Assembly (NCBI RefSeq): GCF_001864835.1
Contig: NZ_MJGI01000004.1
Coordinates: forward strand, 42,140-106,139
DNA: 64,000 nucleotides
Origin: Curtobacterium sp. MCBA15_001
GTDB taxonomy: Bacteria > Actinomycetota > Actinomycetes > Actinomycetales > Microbacteriaceae
Reading direction: 5' to 3'
Both the position numbers and the translations under genes were made by a program. The notes below the pieces were generated by a model. The model was not told where the DNA came from, did no database searches, and saw only the letters and a program-made list of their open reading frames with translations. Positions 27,564 to 36,016 of this stretch are shown one piece after another; the first letter of the stretch is position 1, and every line of letters starts with the position of its first letter.

Positions 27564-29093
27564 GTGTCCGACCAGAACACGACGACCGGCACGCCGGCCG
27601 CCACCCCGACCACCACGACCAACAGCGGCGCCCCCGTCTCGAGCGACCAGCACTCCATGGGTGTCGGCGCCGACGGCCCCCTCGCGCTGCACGACCACTA
27701 CCTGGTCGAGAAGCTCGCCCAGTTCAACCGCGAGCGCGTGCCGGAGCGCGTCGTCCACGCGAAGGGCGGCGGTGCGTTCGGCACCTTCACCGTGACGCAC
27801 GACGTGTCGCAGTACACCCGCGCCGCGTTCCTGCAGCCCGGCAAGCAGACCGAGATGCTCGCCCGCTTCTCGAGCGTCGCCGGTGAGCAGGGCTCCCCGG
27901 ACACCTGGCGCGACCCGCGCGGCTTCGCGCTGAAGTTCTACACCGAAGAGGGCAACTACGACCTCGTCGGCAACAACACCCCGGTGTTCTTCATCCGCGA
28001 CGGCATCAAGTTCCCCGACTTCATCCGCTCGCAGAAGCGCCTGCCCGGTTCGCACCTGCGTGACCACGACATGCAGTGGGACTTCTGGACCCTGTCGCCC
28101 GAGTCGGCGCACCAGGTCACGTGGCTGATGGGCGACCGTGGCCTGCCGGCGAGCTGGCGGAACATGGACGGCTTCGGCTCGCACACGTACCAGTGGATCA
28201 ACGCCGAGGGCGAGCGCTTCTGGGTCAAGTACCACTTCCAGACCCAGCAGGGCCACGAGACCCTCACGCAGGAGGACGCCGACCGCATCGCCGGCGAGGA
28301 CGCGGACTTCCACATCCGCGACCTGCACGCCGCGATCGAGCGCGGCGACAACCCGCGCTGGACCCTCAAGGTGCAGGTCATGCCGTACGAGGACGCCGCG
28401 AGCTACCGCTTCAACCCGTTCGACCTGACGAAGGTCTGGCCGAAGGGTGACTACCCGCTCATCGAGGTCGGCACGATGGAGCTCAACCGGAACCCGGAGA
28501 ACTACTTCGCCCAGATCGAGCAGGCCACCTTCGCGCCCTCGAACTTCGTCCCCGGCATCGCGGCCAGCCCCGACAAGATGCTCCTCGCGCGCATCTTCAG
28601 CTACGCGGACGCCCACCGCTACCGCGTCGGCACGAACCACGCGCAGCTGCCGGTCAACGCTCCGAAGAACGAGGTGCACTCGTACTCGAAGGACGGCGCG
28701 ATGCGCTTCGACTTCCAGCAGTCCGAGGTCCCGGTGTACGCGCCGAACTCGCTCGGTGGCGCGCACGCCGACCCGAACGCCACGGACGACGCTCCCGGCT
28801 GGGAGTCCGACGGTGCGCTGCAGCGCTCCGCCGCCACGCTCCACCCCGAGGACGACGACTTCGGCCAGGCCGGCACGCTGGTCCGCGAGGTCCTCGACGA
28901 CGCGGCCCGCGAGCGCCTCGTCGGCAACATCGCCGGGCACGTCTCGAAGGTCACGCGCGACGACCTGCGCGAGCGCGTCTTCGCCTACTGGACGAACGTC
29001 GACGCCGACCTGGGTGCGCGCGTGCGCGCAGCGGTCGCGCCGAGCGCGCCGGGTTCGAACGAGGACCCCGCGGAGGTCGCGGTCGAGGCGTAG
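27564..29093 (+). CDS. katA: monofunctional haem catalase
   Basis: 509 residues, a small-subunit catalase. Catalytic His in [19 protein letters not shown], Asn in [17 protein letters not shown] and haem-ligand Tyr in [18 protein letters not shown]. It breaks down hydrogen peroxide. The GTG start has a strong AAGGAGG site. It lies 65 bases after furA, which probably represses it, and is followed by a perfect terminator palindrome. Confidence 0.96.
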   Translation: MSDQNTTTGTPAATPTTTTNSGAPVSSDQHSMGVGADGPLALHDHYLVEKLAQFNRERVPERVVHAKGGGAFGTFTVTHDVSQYTRAAFLQPGKQTEMLARFSSVAGEQGSPDTWRDPRGFALKFYTEEGNYDLVGNNTPVFFIRDGIKFPDFIRSQKRLPGSHLRDHDMQWDFWTLSPESAHQVTWLMGDRGLPASWRNMDGFGSHTYQWINAEGERFWVKYHFQTQQGHETLTQEDADRIAGEDADFHIRDLHAAIERGDNPRWTLKVQVMPYEDAASYRFNPFDLTKVWPKGDYPLIEVGTMELNRNPENYFAQIEQATFAPSNFVPGIAASPDKMLLARIFSYADAHRYRVGTNHAQLPVNAPKNEVHSYSKDGAMRFDFQQSEVPVYAPNSLGGAHADPNATDDAPGWESDGALQRSAATLHPEDDDFGQAGTLVREVLDDAARERLVGNIAGHVSKVTRDDLRERVFAYWTNVDADLGARVRAAVAPSAPGSNEDPAEVAVEA

Positions 29094-29103
29094 CCAGCCA
29101 CAC

Positions 29104-29151
29104 GACGGACGGGAGGCCCGGTGCCAGCTGGCACCGGGCCTCCCGTCCGTC
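29104..29151. terminator. family A hairpin, copy 3
   Basis: A perfect 24-bp inverted repeat: the left arm GACGGACGGGAGGCCCGGTG continues through CCAG to the centre and the right arm mirrors it. It starts 11 bases after the katA stop and 11 bases before the end of the convergent acyltransferase gene. Confidence 0.88.
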
Positions 29152-29161
29152 TGTCGGGACG

Positions 29162-29728
29162 TCAGACCTGTTGGCCGTTCAGCCAGATCGGGCCCGACGG
29201 CCAGTCCTCCAGGGCGGCGGTGACGGGCCGGACCATCCATCCGCCCTGCTCGGTCTCGGTGACCCCGGCCCCCTCGGCCGTGAAGGCCGAGAACGTGCCG
29301 ACGGCGTCCGGGATCTCGTGCCAGCCCATGTGCGCGTAGAAGGGGATGCGGTCCTCGCCGGCGCCGAGGAACCCGTACGGCACGCGGAGCCCCTCGAGCA
29401 CGGCGTGTGTGCGGTCGAGCAGCTCGCGGCCGATGCCCGTGCCCTGCAACCGGGGCGCGACGGCGACGATGCCGGTGTCGCCGACCAGGACGTCCTGCCC
29501 GCCGACCGTGATGAACATGCGGCGGATCCCGACGTGGGCGAGCACGACGCCGTCGGCATCCCGCGCGATGACCCGGCGCTCGGGCTGCATGCCGGCGTAG
29601 TCACGACCGCCCACGTACCAGTGCGACCAGTCGGGGAACGCCTGTCCCAGCATCGCCGCAATGCCTTCGTGGTCGGAGAGGTTCAGCGCGTTCTCCTCGA
29701 CCACCTCCCACCGGATGTCGTCGCTCAT
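29162..29728 (-). CDS. NodA-like N-acyltransferase
   Basis: 188 residues. Read against the rhizobial NodA sequence as I remember it, the protein aligns over nearly its whole length: IRWEVVEENALNLSDH, FVGG-like YVGGRDYAGMQPERRVI, GVVLAHVGIRRMFITVGGQD, GTGIGRELL, LRVPYGFLG and the ending WPSGPIWLNGQ. NodA (PF02474, GNAT fold) transfers a fatty acyl chain to the free amino group of a chitin-oligosaccharide backbone. No nodB or nodC lies nearby, so the substrate is probably different. The ATG at 29728 has AGGA seven bases upstream. Confidence 0.72.
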   Translation of the reverse strand: MSDDIRWEVVEENALNLSDHEGIAAMLGQAFPDWSHWYVGGRDYAGMQPERRVIARDADGVVLAHVGIRRMFITVGGQDVLVGDTGIVAVAPRLQGTGIGRELLDRTHAVLEGLRVPYGFLGAGEDRIPFYAHMGWHEIPDAVGTFSAFTAEGAGVTETEQGGWMVRPVTAALEDWPSGPIWLNGQQV

Positions 29729-29794
29729 GCGTCCATCCTGCACGGGTGCTCCTGCGTCGGGCCGTGGCCGACGGCGCCGCCCCCACCCTCGCGA

Positions 29795-29841
29795 GAAAGC
29801 GACAGATCGCCCCGAACGTTCGGCGCCGGTCTGTCGCTTTC
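29795..29841. repeat. family B inverted repeat
   Basis: GAAAGCGACAGA and TCTGTCGCTTTC are perfect 12-bp arms. The sequence between them also has an AACGTT dyad. Confidence 0.75.
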
Positions 29842-29864
29842 GGGAACGGGGCGAGCCTCGTTCC

Positions 29865-29917
29865 CGCGAAAGCGACAGATGACGGCGAGATGCCGAGGGA
29901 GAAGTGTCGCTTTCGCG
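29865..29917. repeat. family B inverted repeat
   Basis: CGCGAAAGCGACA and TGTCGCTTTCGCG are perfect 13-bp arms around a 27-base loop, 24 bases from the previous family B element. Between the two lies a GGGAACG/CGTTCCC hairpin. Confidence 0.78.
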
Positions 29918-29959
29918 CAGGCGGACTGCCGCGCGCGCGGGACCGCCGACCCGCCCGCG

Positions 29960-30829
29960 TCAGCCGCGACCGGGCGTGGTGACCTCGATGCGGTTCGCCC
30001 ACGGGTCCTCGAACGCGACGGTCCGGCCGTCGTCCGCGGTCTGCACCCCGGTGTCGTGCATCCGAGCGACGAGCGCGCCGAGGTCGTCCGCCGCGGGCAC
30101 CTCGATGCGGACGAGCCCGAGGCCGAGCGCGAGCTGCCGACGACCGGCGCCCCGCGAGTTCCACGTGTTCATCGCCATGTGGTGGTGGTAGCCGCCGGCG
30201 CTGACGAACAGCGCTTCGCCCCAACCAGCGGTGGTCGCGAAGCCGAGCTTGTCCACGTAGAACGCCCGCGCGGTGGGCACGTCGCCGACGGACAGGTGCA
30301 CGTGGCCCACCCGCCCGGGCTGTGCCGCGGCGGACTCGAGCGCGGACGCGGTCAGGTGCTCCTGCAGGAACGCGTTCGGGTCGACGTACTTCGTGTCCAT
30401 GTCGACCATGCCGTGCGTCCACGACCACTCGGTCCGGTCGCGGTCCCAGTAGAGCTCGACGCCGTTGCCCTCGGGGTCGGTGAAGTAGAAGGCGTTGCTG
30501 ACGAGGTGGTCGGCGCTGCCGGTGAACGACTGCGGGTACTGCGTGGCGACGGAGTACAGCGCTGCCGCCAGGTCGGCGCGGGTGTCGAAGAGGATCGCGG
30601 TGTGGAACAGCCCGGCCTCGTGCGGGGCGGCGTGCTGCATCGACGGTGCGTGCTCGAGGACCACGATCGGCGTCGTGCCACGTCCGAGCACGGCGACCCC
30701 GCCCGCGTTCGACAGGAGCGCGAGCCGGATGCCGTCCCGGTAGAAGGCGGTCATCCGGTCGAGGTCGGCGACCCGGAGCGTGACGGCGCCCATCGCGGTG
30801 TCGGCGGCGAGGAGGTCCTGCGTGTGCAT
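29960..30829 (-). CDS. two-domain VOC (CatE-like) dioxygenase
   Basis: 289 residues with two vicinal-oxygen-chelate modules (about 12-135 and 170-285). Metal ligands expected of extradiol dioxygenases are present: HTAILFDTR, then DPEGNGVELYWDR in module 1, and VGHVHLSVGDV and a final ED-containing VAFEDPWANRIEV in module 2, with YHHHMAMNTW between. It resembles CatE/MhqO proteins that open catechol rings in Bacillus. A TGACGCGTCA palindrome lies 22 bases upstream. Confidence 0.82.
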   Translation of the reverse strand: MHTQDLLAADTAMGAVTLRVADLDRMTAFYRDGIRLALLSNAGGVAVLGRGTTPIVVLEHAPSMQHAAPHEAGLFHTAILFDTRADLAAALYSVATQYPQSFTGSADHLVSNAFYFTDPEGNGVELYWDRDRTEWSWTHGMVDMDTKYVDPNAFLQEHLTASALESAAAQPGRVGHVHLSVGDVPTARAFYVDKLGFATTAGWGEALFVSAGGYHHHMAMNTWNSRGAGRRQLALGLGLVRIEVPAADDLGALVARMHDTGVQTADDGRTVAFEDPWANRIEVTTPGRG

Positions 30830-30851
30830 GCCATCAGTGTGCGCCGAATTG

Positions 30852-30865
30852 GTTGACGCGTCAAC
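30852..30865 (-). promoter_or_regulatory. palindrome, possible MarR-type operator
   Basis: GTTGACGCGTCAAC is a perfect 14-bp palindrome 22 bases before the VOC gene; flanking TT/AA extend it with one mismatch. A twin, GGTGACGCGTCACC, precedes the DoxX gene at 49502. Confidence 0.6.
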
Positions 30866-30902
30866 TAAATCGGTGTCGCCATCGCCACGGGCGAACGACC
30901 CG

Positions 30903-31679
30903 TCACCGTGCGCTGAACCCGCCGTCCGACCTGAGCAACTGCCCGTTCACCCAGCCGCCGTCCGGCCCGAGCAGGAACCGGACGAGCGCGGCGGTGTCCG
31001 ACGGCAGCGACGGCCGCCCGAGCGGGGTCTGTTCGGCGGCGGAGCGACGGATCTCGTCGGTCATCCACCCGGTGTCGTTCGGCCCGGGACTGACCAGGTT
31101 CGCACTCACCCGGACGTCGCCGAGCTCCTGCGCGGCGCCGATCACCAGCCGGTCGAGTGCGCCCTTGCTCGTGCCGTACGGCAGGTTGAACCCCACGTGG
31201 TCGCTCGTCAACGCCACGACCCGGCGGCGGTCGAGCGGCGCGTCCGCTCCCGCGCGGAGCCGCGCTGCGTACGCCTGCACGAGCAGGAACGGTGCGCGGA
31301 CGTTCACCGCCAGGTGCCGGTCGAACGACTCGAGGGTGGTCGACGCGAAGTCCGAGGCCACCGACTCGCAGTGCGACATCACGATCGCGGTGACGGGAGC
31401 GCCCGCCTCGGCCTCGGTGCGGCCGACGAGCGCGGCCGCCTGTTCCGGATCGGCCAGGTCGACCGGGAGGCGCGTCACCGTCGCACCCGCGTGCTCGCAC
31501 TCGGCGACGACGGCGTCGATCCCTGCCGGATCGGCGGCTCCGTGCACGCGGTCGTCGTACGGGCCCCACCACGAGACGGCCAGGTCCCAGCCGTCGGCCG
31601 CCAGTCGCGCCGCGATCGCGGCGCCGATCCCGGCCCTGCGGCCGACACCGGTCACCAGGGCGAGTGGTCTGCGGGTCAT
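30903..31679 (-). CDS. SDR-family oxidoreductase
   Basis: 258 residues. ALVTGVGRRAGIGAAIAARL is the cofactor loop, with the alternative glycine spacing seen in some 3-oxoacyl-ACP-reductase-like proteins. LPYGTSKGALDRL gives YxxxK, VVALTSDHVG the serine region and GQLLRSDGGFSAR the typical end. The first half has YDDRVHG in a long insert. The ATG follows GGACAGGAGGCCCGACCC, the family A arm used as ribosome binding site. Substrate unknown. Confidence 0.85.
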   Translation of the reverse strand: MTRRPLALVTGVGRRAGIGAAIAARLAADGWDLAVSWWGPYDDRVHGAADPAGIDAVVAECEHAGATVTRLPVDLADPEQAAALVGRTEAEAGAPVTAIVMSHCESVASDFASTTLESFDRHLAVNVRAPFLLVQAYAARLRAGADAPLDRRRVVALTSDHVGFNLPYGTSKGALDRLVIGAAQELGDVRVSANLVSPGPNDTGWMTDEIRRSAAEQTPLGRPSLPSDTAALVRFLLGPDGGWVNGQLLRSDGGFSAR

Positions 31680-31749
31680 GGGTCGGGCCTCCTGTCCGGC
31701 GCCGCGGCGCGCCGACGCGGCCAGCCTGCCACAGGGGCAGGATGGGCAG

Positions 31750-32274
31750 ATGCCCCGCTCCCGCCCCGCTCCGGGTGACCTGGACGTCGAGCACGTCCGC
31801 GACCGCCTGTCGTCGTACGTGTACGGCAACATCACCGTGCTCGCCGCGGCCATCGCCGTCGACCCCGACGCGATCCGCCACGGCTCGGCGGTGTGGGCGG
31901 TCCTGGCCACCGCCGTGCTGACGTACGCGGCGCACGTGCTGTCGCACCTGGTGGCGCACGGCGTCGGTGAGCAGGACACCTCCGACGACGCCCGCCGCGA
32001 GTCGTTCGCGACGATCGCGCGGAACGCGAACCCGATCGCGACCTCGGGCCTGATCCCCGCCGTCCTGTACGCCGTGGCGTGGGCCGGCTGGGTCCCTGAG
32101 CAGTGGGCGCAGACCGCTGCGCTCGTGATCCTGGTCGTCCGCATCGGCCTGGTCGGGGTCTTCATGCAGCGGTTCAGCGGTCGGAAGCCCACGTTCCTCG
32201 GGCTCTGGGGTGGCATCGTGCTGGCAGCGGTGGCGTTCGTCATCGGCTTGGCGAAGGTGGTGTTGACGCATTGA
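31750..32274 (+). CDS. four-span membrane protein
   Basis: 174 residues. LSSYVYGNITVLAAAIAVD opens the first span, then VWAVLATAVLTYAAHVLSHLVAHG, a soluble segment, two more spans and a last one ending AKVVLTH. I recognise no named family, though the YVYGNI-VL start recurs in uncharacterised actinobacterial membrane proteins. The ATG is preceded by GGATGGGCAG. Its stop overlaps the TTG start of lepB, so the two are coupled. Confidence 0.72.
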   Translation: MPRSRPAPGDLDVEHVRDRLSSYVYGNITVLAAAIAVDPDAIRHGSAVWAVLATAVLTYAAHVLSHLVAHGVGEQDTSDDARRESFATIARNANPIATSGLIPAVLYAVAWAGWVPEQWAQTAALVILVVRIGLVGVFMQRFSGRKPTFLGLWGGIVLAAVAFVIGLAKVVLTH

Positions 32275-32882
32275 GCGAGTCGTCGTCGGACCGCGCGCGC
32301 CCGCGCTGGAAGTTCCTGCGCGACCTGGTCGTCATCGTCGTGGTGGCCCTGCTCGCGTCGTTCCTGGTCAAGGCGTTCCTGGTGCGGTCGTTCTGGATCC
32401 CGTCCGGGTCGATGCAACAGACGCTCATGATCGACGACCGGGTGCTCGTCAACGAGCTCGTGCCGCGGGTGGCGCCGGTGCGACGGGGCGACGTCGTCGT
32501 GTTCCGCGACCCGGGCGGCTGGCTCGGCCCGGGCATGGGCGACGACCTGGTCAAACGGGTGATCGGCATGCCGGGAGACACCGTGACGTGCTGCGACGCC
32601 CAGGGCCGGCTCTCGGTCAACGGGCACCCGGTGGACGAGTCCTACGTGGTGCGCTCGCCGGGGTCGGACCGCGTGGCGGCGGACGACTTCTCCGTGACGG
32701 TGCCGGCAGGGCAGCTCTGGGTGATGGGCGACAACCGGTACGACTCGGCGGACTCCCGGGTGCACGGGACGGTGCCCGAGTCCGACGTGGTGGGTCGGGC
32801 GTTCGTGATCACGTGGCCGATCGGGCGCTGGTCGGTGCTCTCACGCCACGGGGACGTCTGGGACGCGGTGCCGGCGCCCTGA
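32271..32882 (+). CDS. lepB: signal peptidase I
   Basis: 203 residues with a TTG start that overlaps the previous stop. A single N-terminal membrane anchor (VVIVVVALLASFLVKAFLV), the catalytic Ser in WIPSGSMQQTL, the catalytic Lys in DLVKRVIGMPGD and the GDNRYDSADSRVHG box identify a type I signal peptidase. It removes signal peptides from secreted proteins, including the surface proteins of this window. Confidence 0.94.
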   Translation: MSESSSDRARPRWKFLRDLVVIVVVALLASFLVKAFLVRSFWIPSGSMQQTLMIDDRVLVNELVPRVAPVRRGDVVVFRDPGGWLGPGMGDDLVKRVIGMPGDTVTCCDAQGRLSVNGHPVDESYVVRSPGSDRVAADDFSVTVPAGQLWVMGDNRYDSADSRVHGTVPESDVVGRAFVITWPIGRWSVLSRHGDVWDAVPAP

Positions 32883-32927
32883 CGGTGCTGGCGGCGCTGC
32901 GCGGGCGGGGGCGGGGGGCGGGCGGGA

Positions 32928-32993
32928 CCTCGCACCGTGCGCGGACCGCACCGACCTGCGAATGCCACACCGGGCCGCGAACCTCGCACCGTG
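32928..32993. repeat. family D direct repeat
   Basis: CCTCGCACCGTG occurs at 32928-32939 and 32982-32993. Its inverse and itself form a stem at 48961. Located between convergent lepB and the small lipoprotein gene. Confidence 0.65.
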
Positions 32994-33004
32994 TGCGGCG
33001 GGGG

Positions 33005-33325
33005 TCAGCAGCCCGTCGAGGACAGCGTGACGTCGACGACCTGCCCGCTGATGATCGTCGTCGACTGCGGGCAGAGGCCGTCGGCGCGGACCGTGACCCT
33101 GCCCACGGCGACCCCGGCGAACTCGAGGGTGTCCCCGGGGAAGGCCTTCTGGTGGGCGGCCGTGCGACCGGTCGGGATCAGGACCTCGACGAAGTAGGAC
33201 TGCTCGGCCTCGTTCGGCGCGACCGTCACGGCGATCCTCCCGGTCGAGTCCTGGGCCTTGCAGCCGGTCAGGACCAGGGCTGCGGCGAGCCCGACGACGA
33301 GGACAGCAGCGGGACGACGGAGCAC
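33005..33325 (-). CDS. small lipoprotein
   Basis: 106 residues. Signal peptide with lipobox LTGC (Cys22), then about 85 residues with an Ig-like strand pattern (GRIAVTVAP, SYFVEVLIPTG, VTLSSTGC) and two further cysteines, near residues 84 and 106, that could form a disulfide. No family recognised. It lies just upstream of the two-component genes' end and is read from its own start. Confidence 0.7.
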   Translation of the reverse strand: MLRRPAAVLVVGLAAALVLTGCKAQDSTGRIAVTVAPNEAEQSYFVEVLIPTGRTAAHQKAFPGDTLEFAGVAVGRVTVRADGLCPQSTTIISGQVVDVTLSSTGC

Positions 33326-33334
33326 CCGACAAGC

Positions 33335-33961
33335 CTACGCGGGACCGAGCAGCCAGCCGTTGTCCGCCGCGACCCGCAGCGCCTCGGAGGCGTTCCGGGC
33401 CGCGGTCTTGCCGATCGCCGCGGACAGGTGGTTCCGCACGGTGCCCTCGGACAGGTGCAGCGCCGCAGCCACCCCGGCGACCGTCGAGGCCGTGCGGAAG
33501 GCGATGAGCGCATCGGTCTCGCGCGGGGTCAGCGGCGACGGGCCGGCCGCCAGGGACTCCGCCGCCAGGACCGGATCGACCACGCGCAGCCCGGCGGCGA
33601 CCCGACGGACGGCGTCGGCGAGCTGCTCGGCGGGCGTGTCCTTGACGACGAACCCCGCGGCACCGGACTCGAGCGCTCGCCGCAGGTAGCCCGGCCGCCC
33701 GAAGGTCGTGACGATGAGCGACCGACAGGACGGCAGCGCCGCGGCGAGCTGGGCTGCTGCCGTCAACCCGTCGGCACCGGGCATCTCGACGTCGAGCAGC
33801 GCCACCGTGGCGCCGAACGTGCGCGCGGCCTCGAGCACCTCGTCCCCGCGGGCCACCTGCGCCACGACGTCGATGTCCCGCTCGAGCGACAGCAACGATG
33901 CCAGCGCCCCGCGGACCAGCGCCTGGTCGTCGGCGAGCAGCACCCGGATCGTGTCGGTCAT
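33335..33961 (-). CDS. NarL/LuxR-type response regulator
   Basis: 208 residues. Receiver domain with acidic pocket LLADDQ, phosphoryl-acceptor Asp in VALLDVEMPGADG and Lys in FVVKDTPAEQL; C-terminal LuxR helix-turn-helix LTPRETDALIAF...SEGTVRNHLSAAIGK. Its ATG overlaps the stop of the histidine kinase gene (ATGA). It probably controls the ABC transporter of the same operon. Confidence 0.92.
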   Translation of the reverse strand: MTDTIRVLLADDQALVRGALASLLSLERDIDVVAQVARGDEVLEAARTFGATVALLDVEMPGADGLTAAAQLAAALPSCRSLIVTTFGRPGYLRRALESGAAGFVVKDTPAEQLADAVRRVAAGLRVVDPVLAAESLAAGPSPLTPRETDALIAFRTASTVAGVAAALHLSEGTVRNHLSAAIGKTAARNASEALRVAADNGWLLGPA

Positions 33962-35205
33962 CGTCGTCCCCGTTCCACCCGGAGCAGGAACCCGCCCAGG
34001 TCGCTCGTCCCCGTCGTGACGCTCGCCCCGACCGCGTCGGCGCGCTCGCGCAGCCCACGCAGCCCGTTGCCGCCGAACACCGGGGCCCCGACGACGGCGT
34101 CCCCGACCGGTCCGCCGTCCAGGACCCCGGTCCCGTCGTCCTCGATCGTCAGCGCGGTCCGGCTGATCGTGACCCGCGCAGCCGAGGCGCCGGCGTGCCG
34201 CACCACGTTCGTGACCCCCTCGCGCAGCACCCACGCGAACAGGCTCCGCACGTCGGCCGCCGCCGCGTCGCCGGAGGCGGGCAGCGTCGCGTCGATCGAC
34301 GCCGCGGTCAGCGCGGCCCGGGCGGAGACCAGCTCGGCGTCGAGCGACGCCTCGCGGTACCCGCTCACGGCCTGGCGCAGCCCCTGCAGGGCCTCGCGGG
34401 AGAGGCGTTCGACGTCCTGCATCTCGGCCACGGCACGCGCGGGGTCGACGTCGACCAGGCGTGCGGCGAGCTCGGACTTCATCGTCACGACGGTGAGCGT
34501 GTGCCCGAGCACGTCGTGCAGGTCGCGGGAGAACCGCGCGCGCTCCTCGACCACGGCCAGCCGGGTGATCTCGTCCTGCGCCACCCCGAGGCGGTCCTCG
34601 GCCTCGCGCTGCCGCCCGAAGAACAGCATCGAGGCGCCCACCGACACCGAGATGAACGGCGCGAAGAGGATCCCCGAGCTCGCTGCGGCATCCCACCCCA
34701 TCGTCGCCGCGACGGCGAACTGGCCGCCGACGGTCACCAGCGCGACGGTCACGGCGACCCACACCCGTGCGGCGACGAAGCCGGACAGGGACACGAGCAG
34801 CAGCCACGACCACACCGCGAGCGGGCCGATCACCACGAGCAGCAGTCCGGAGCACACCGCGAAGAGCCCGACCACGACGCTCCGGCCGACCAGTCCACGG
34901 CGCCACATCAGCTCGGGGGCCAGCAGGTAGAAGCCGTACAGGACCGCCAGGGCCAGCGTCGCGCCGACGTGCTCGGCGAGCGACCGGTCGTCGGTCCAGA
35001 GCGCGATGAGCAGCAGCGACTGCCACAGCAGCCCGAACACGGCCCCGCCGTACCAGCGGCGACGGGAGACGCGGACCTCGGCGTCGTCACGGCTGGGCGG
35101 AGCGGCCCACGGGAACGCCCGGGAACGCGCCGGACGGGAGGCCCGTGGGGCCTCCCGCACGCTCGTCACGTCCTCCACGTGGGCGAGTGTAGGGCGCTCG
35201 GTCAC
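33958..35205 (-). CDS. NarL-family sensor histidine kinase
   Basis: 415 residues. About 40 cytoplasmic residues, then five or six membrane spans with short loops, then HisKA_3 (RFSRDLHDVLGHTLTVV, phospho-accepting His) and an ATPase domain with VLREGVTNVVRHAGA and ALTIEDDGTGV, ending GNGLRGLRERADAVGA. Such kinases sense membrane or cell-envelope signals. The GTG start overlaps the permease stop (GTGA). The N-terminal coding part contains a family A-like hairpin. Confidence 0.92.
   Translation of the reverse strand: MTERPTLAHVEDVTSVREAPRASRPARSRAFPWAAPPSRDDAEVRVSRRRWYGGAVFGLLWQSLLLIALWTDDRSLAEHVGATLALAVLYGFYLLAPELMWRRGLVGRSVVVGLFAVCSGLLLVVIGPLAVWSWLLLVSLSGFVAARVWVAVTVALVTVGGQFAVAATMGWDAAASSGILFAPFISVSVGASMLFFGRQREAEDRLGVAQDEITRLAVVEERARFSRDLHDVLGHTLTVVTMKSELAARLVDVDPARAVAEMQDVERLSREALQGLRQAVSGYREASLDAELVSARAALTAASIDATLPASGDAAAADVRSLFAWVLREGVTNVVRHAGASAARVTISRTALTIEDDGTGVLDGGPVGDAVVGAPVFGGNGLRGLRERADAVGASVTTGTSDLGGFLLRVERGRR
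35135..35157. repeat. family A-like hairpin inside coding sequence
   Basis: CGGGAGGCCC and GGGCCTCCCG are perfect 10-bp arms with a GTG loop, in codons about 17-24 of the histidine kinase gene. A stem so near the start could lower kinase expression relative to the transporter. Confidence 0.65.
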
Positions 35206-36014
35206 TGCCGTGCCGCGTCGCGGCGGTAGCGCCAGACGATCACGGCACCGAGGACGACCGCCCAGCCGGTCAGCACGAGCGCGGGCTCGAGCATGCCGGC
35301 CGTCCCGGTGGCCCCGGCGCCCATCTGCCCGATCCGGTTGAGCCAGTACGAGGGCAGCAGGTGCGCGACGTCGCCCATCCACGCCGGCATGACCGACAGC
35401 GGGACCCAGAGCCCGCCGAGGATCGCCAGGCCCATGAACACCACCATGAAGAGCGGCTGCGCGAAGGACGGCTTGGCGAACTGCCCGATCAGCACGGCGA
35501 TGAGCGCGAAGGGCACCACCCCGCACCAGATGCCGGACGCGGCGGCGACCCAGTGCCCGGGGTCGAGTGCGGCATGCAGCGCCAGGACCGCGACGACCAG
35601 CGTGACGAGGATCGACATCGCGGCGAACGCCATCGCGGCGATGACCTTCGACACCAGGAACGCCCACCCGGACAGCGGCGTGATCCGGAGCTGCCGGTTC
35701 CACCCGAGCGAACGTTCGGTGACCAGGACGAACGCCTGGCTGAGCGCGGCCATCATCGCGCCGTACGACGCCATCTGCAGCGTGGTGACGACCAGGTAGC
35801 GCAGGTGGGTCGTCGGGTCGAGCTGCGATCCGTACGCGCCGCCGAACACCAGGAGCATCACGACCGGCACGGCGAAGGTGAACACCATGGCACGGACGTT
35901 GCGGAGCTGACGGGCGGTCTCGAGGGCGACGTAGCGCCAGGGGAGCCCCGCGCCGAGCGCGGGCGTGGTGGTGGAGCGGACGGGGGCGACGGCGGTCGCG
36001 GTGGTCGCGGTCAT
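35202..36014 (-). CDS. ABC-2 type transporter permease
   Basis: 270 residues, six membrane spans. AMVFTFAVPVVMLLVFGGAYG, a long loop with ERSLGWNRQLRITPLS, then PLFMVVFMGLAILGGLWVPLSVMP and a last span. This is the drug/lipid exporter type of ABC-2 permease. It starts three bases from the ATPase stop and is coupled to the kinase gene. Confidence 0.9.
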   Translation of the reverse strand: MTATTATAVAPVRSTTTPALGAGLPWRYVALETARQLRNVRAMVFTFAVPVVMLLVFGGAYGSQLDPTTHLRYLVVTTLQMASYGAMMAALSQAFVLVTERSLGWNRQLRITPLSGWAFLVSKVIAAMAFAAMSILVTLVVAVLALHAALDPGHWVAAASGIWCGVVPFALIAVLIGQFAKPSFAQPLFMVVFMGLAILGGLWVPLSVMPAWMGDVAHLLPSYWLNRIGQMGAGATGTAGMLEPALVLTGWAVVLGAVIVWRYRRDAARQ

Positions 36015-36016
36015 GG

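Noticed and set aside
29744..29959. Small gene in the gap between the NodA-like and VOC genes
   Set aside because: The sequence is almost wholly inverted repeats; short frames there have no start with a ribosome binding site.
30903..32765. One long 620-codon frame spanning the SDR gene and beyond
   Set aside because: Only the last 258 codons look like a protein and have a good ribosome binding site. The upstream part lies opposite the membrane-protein and lepB genes.
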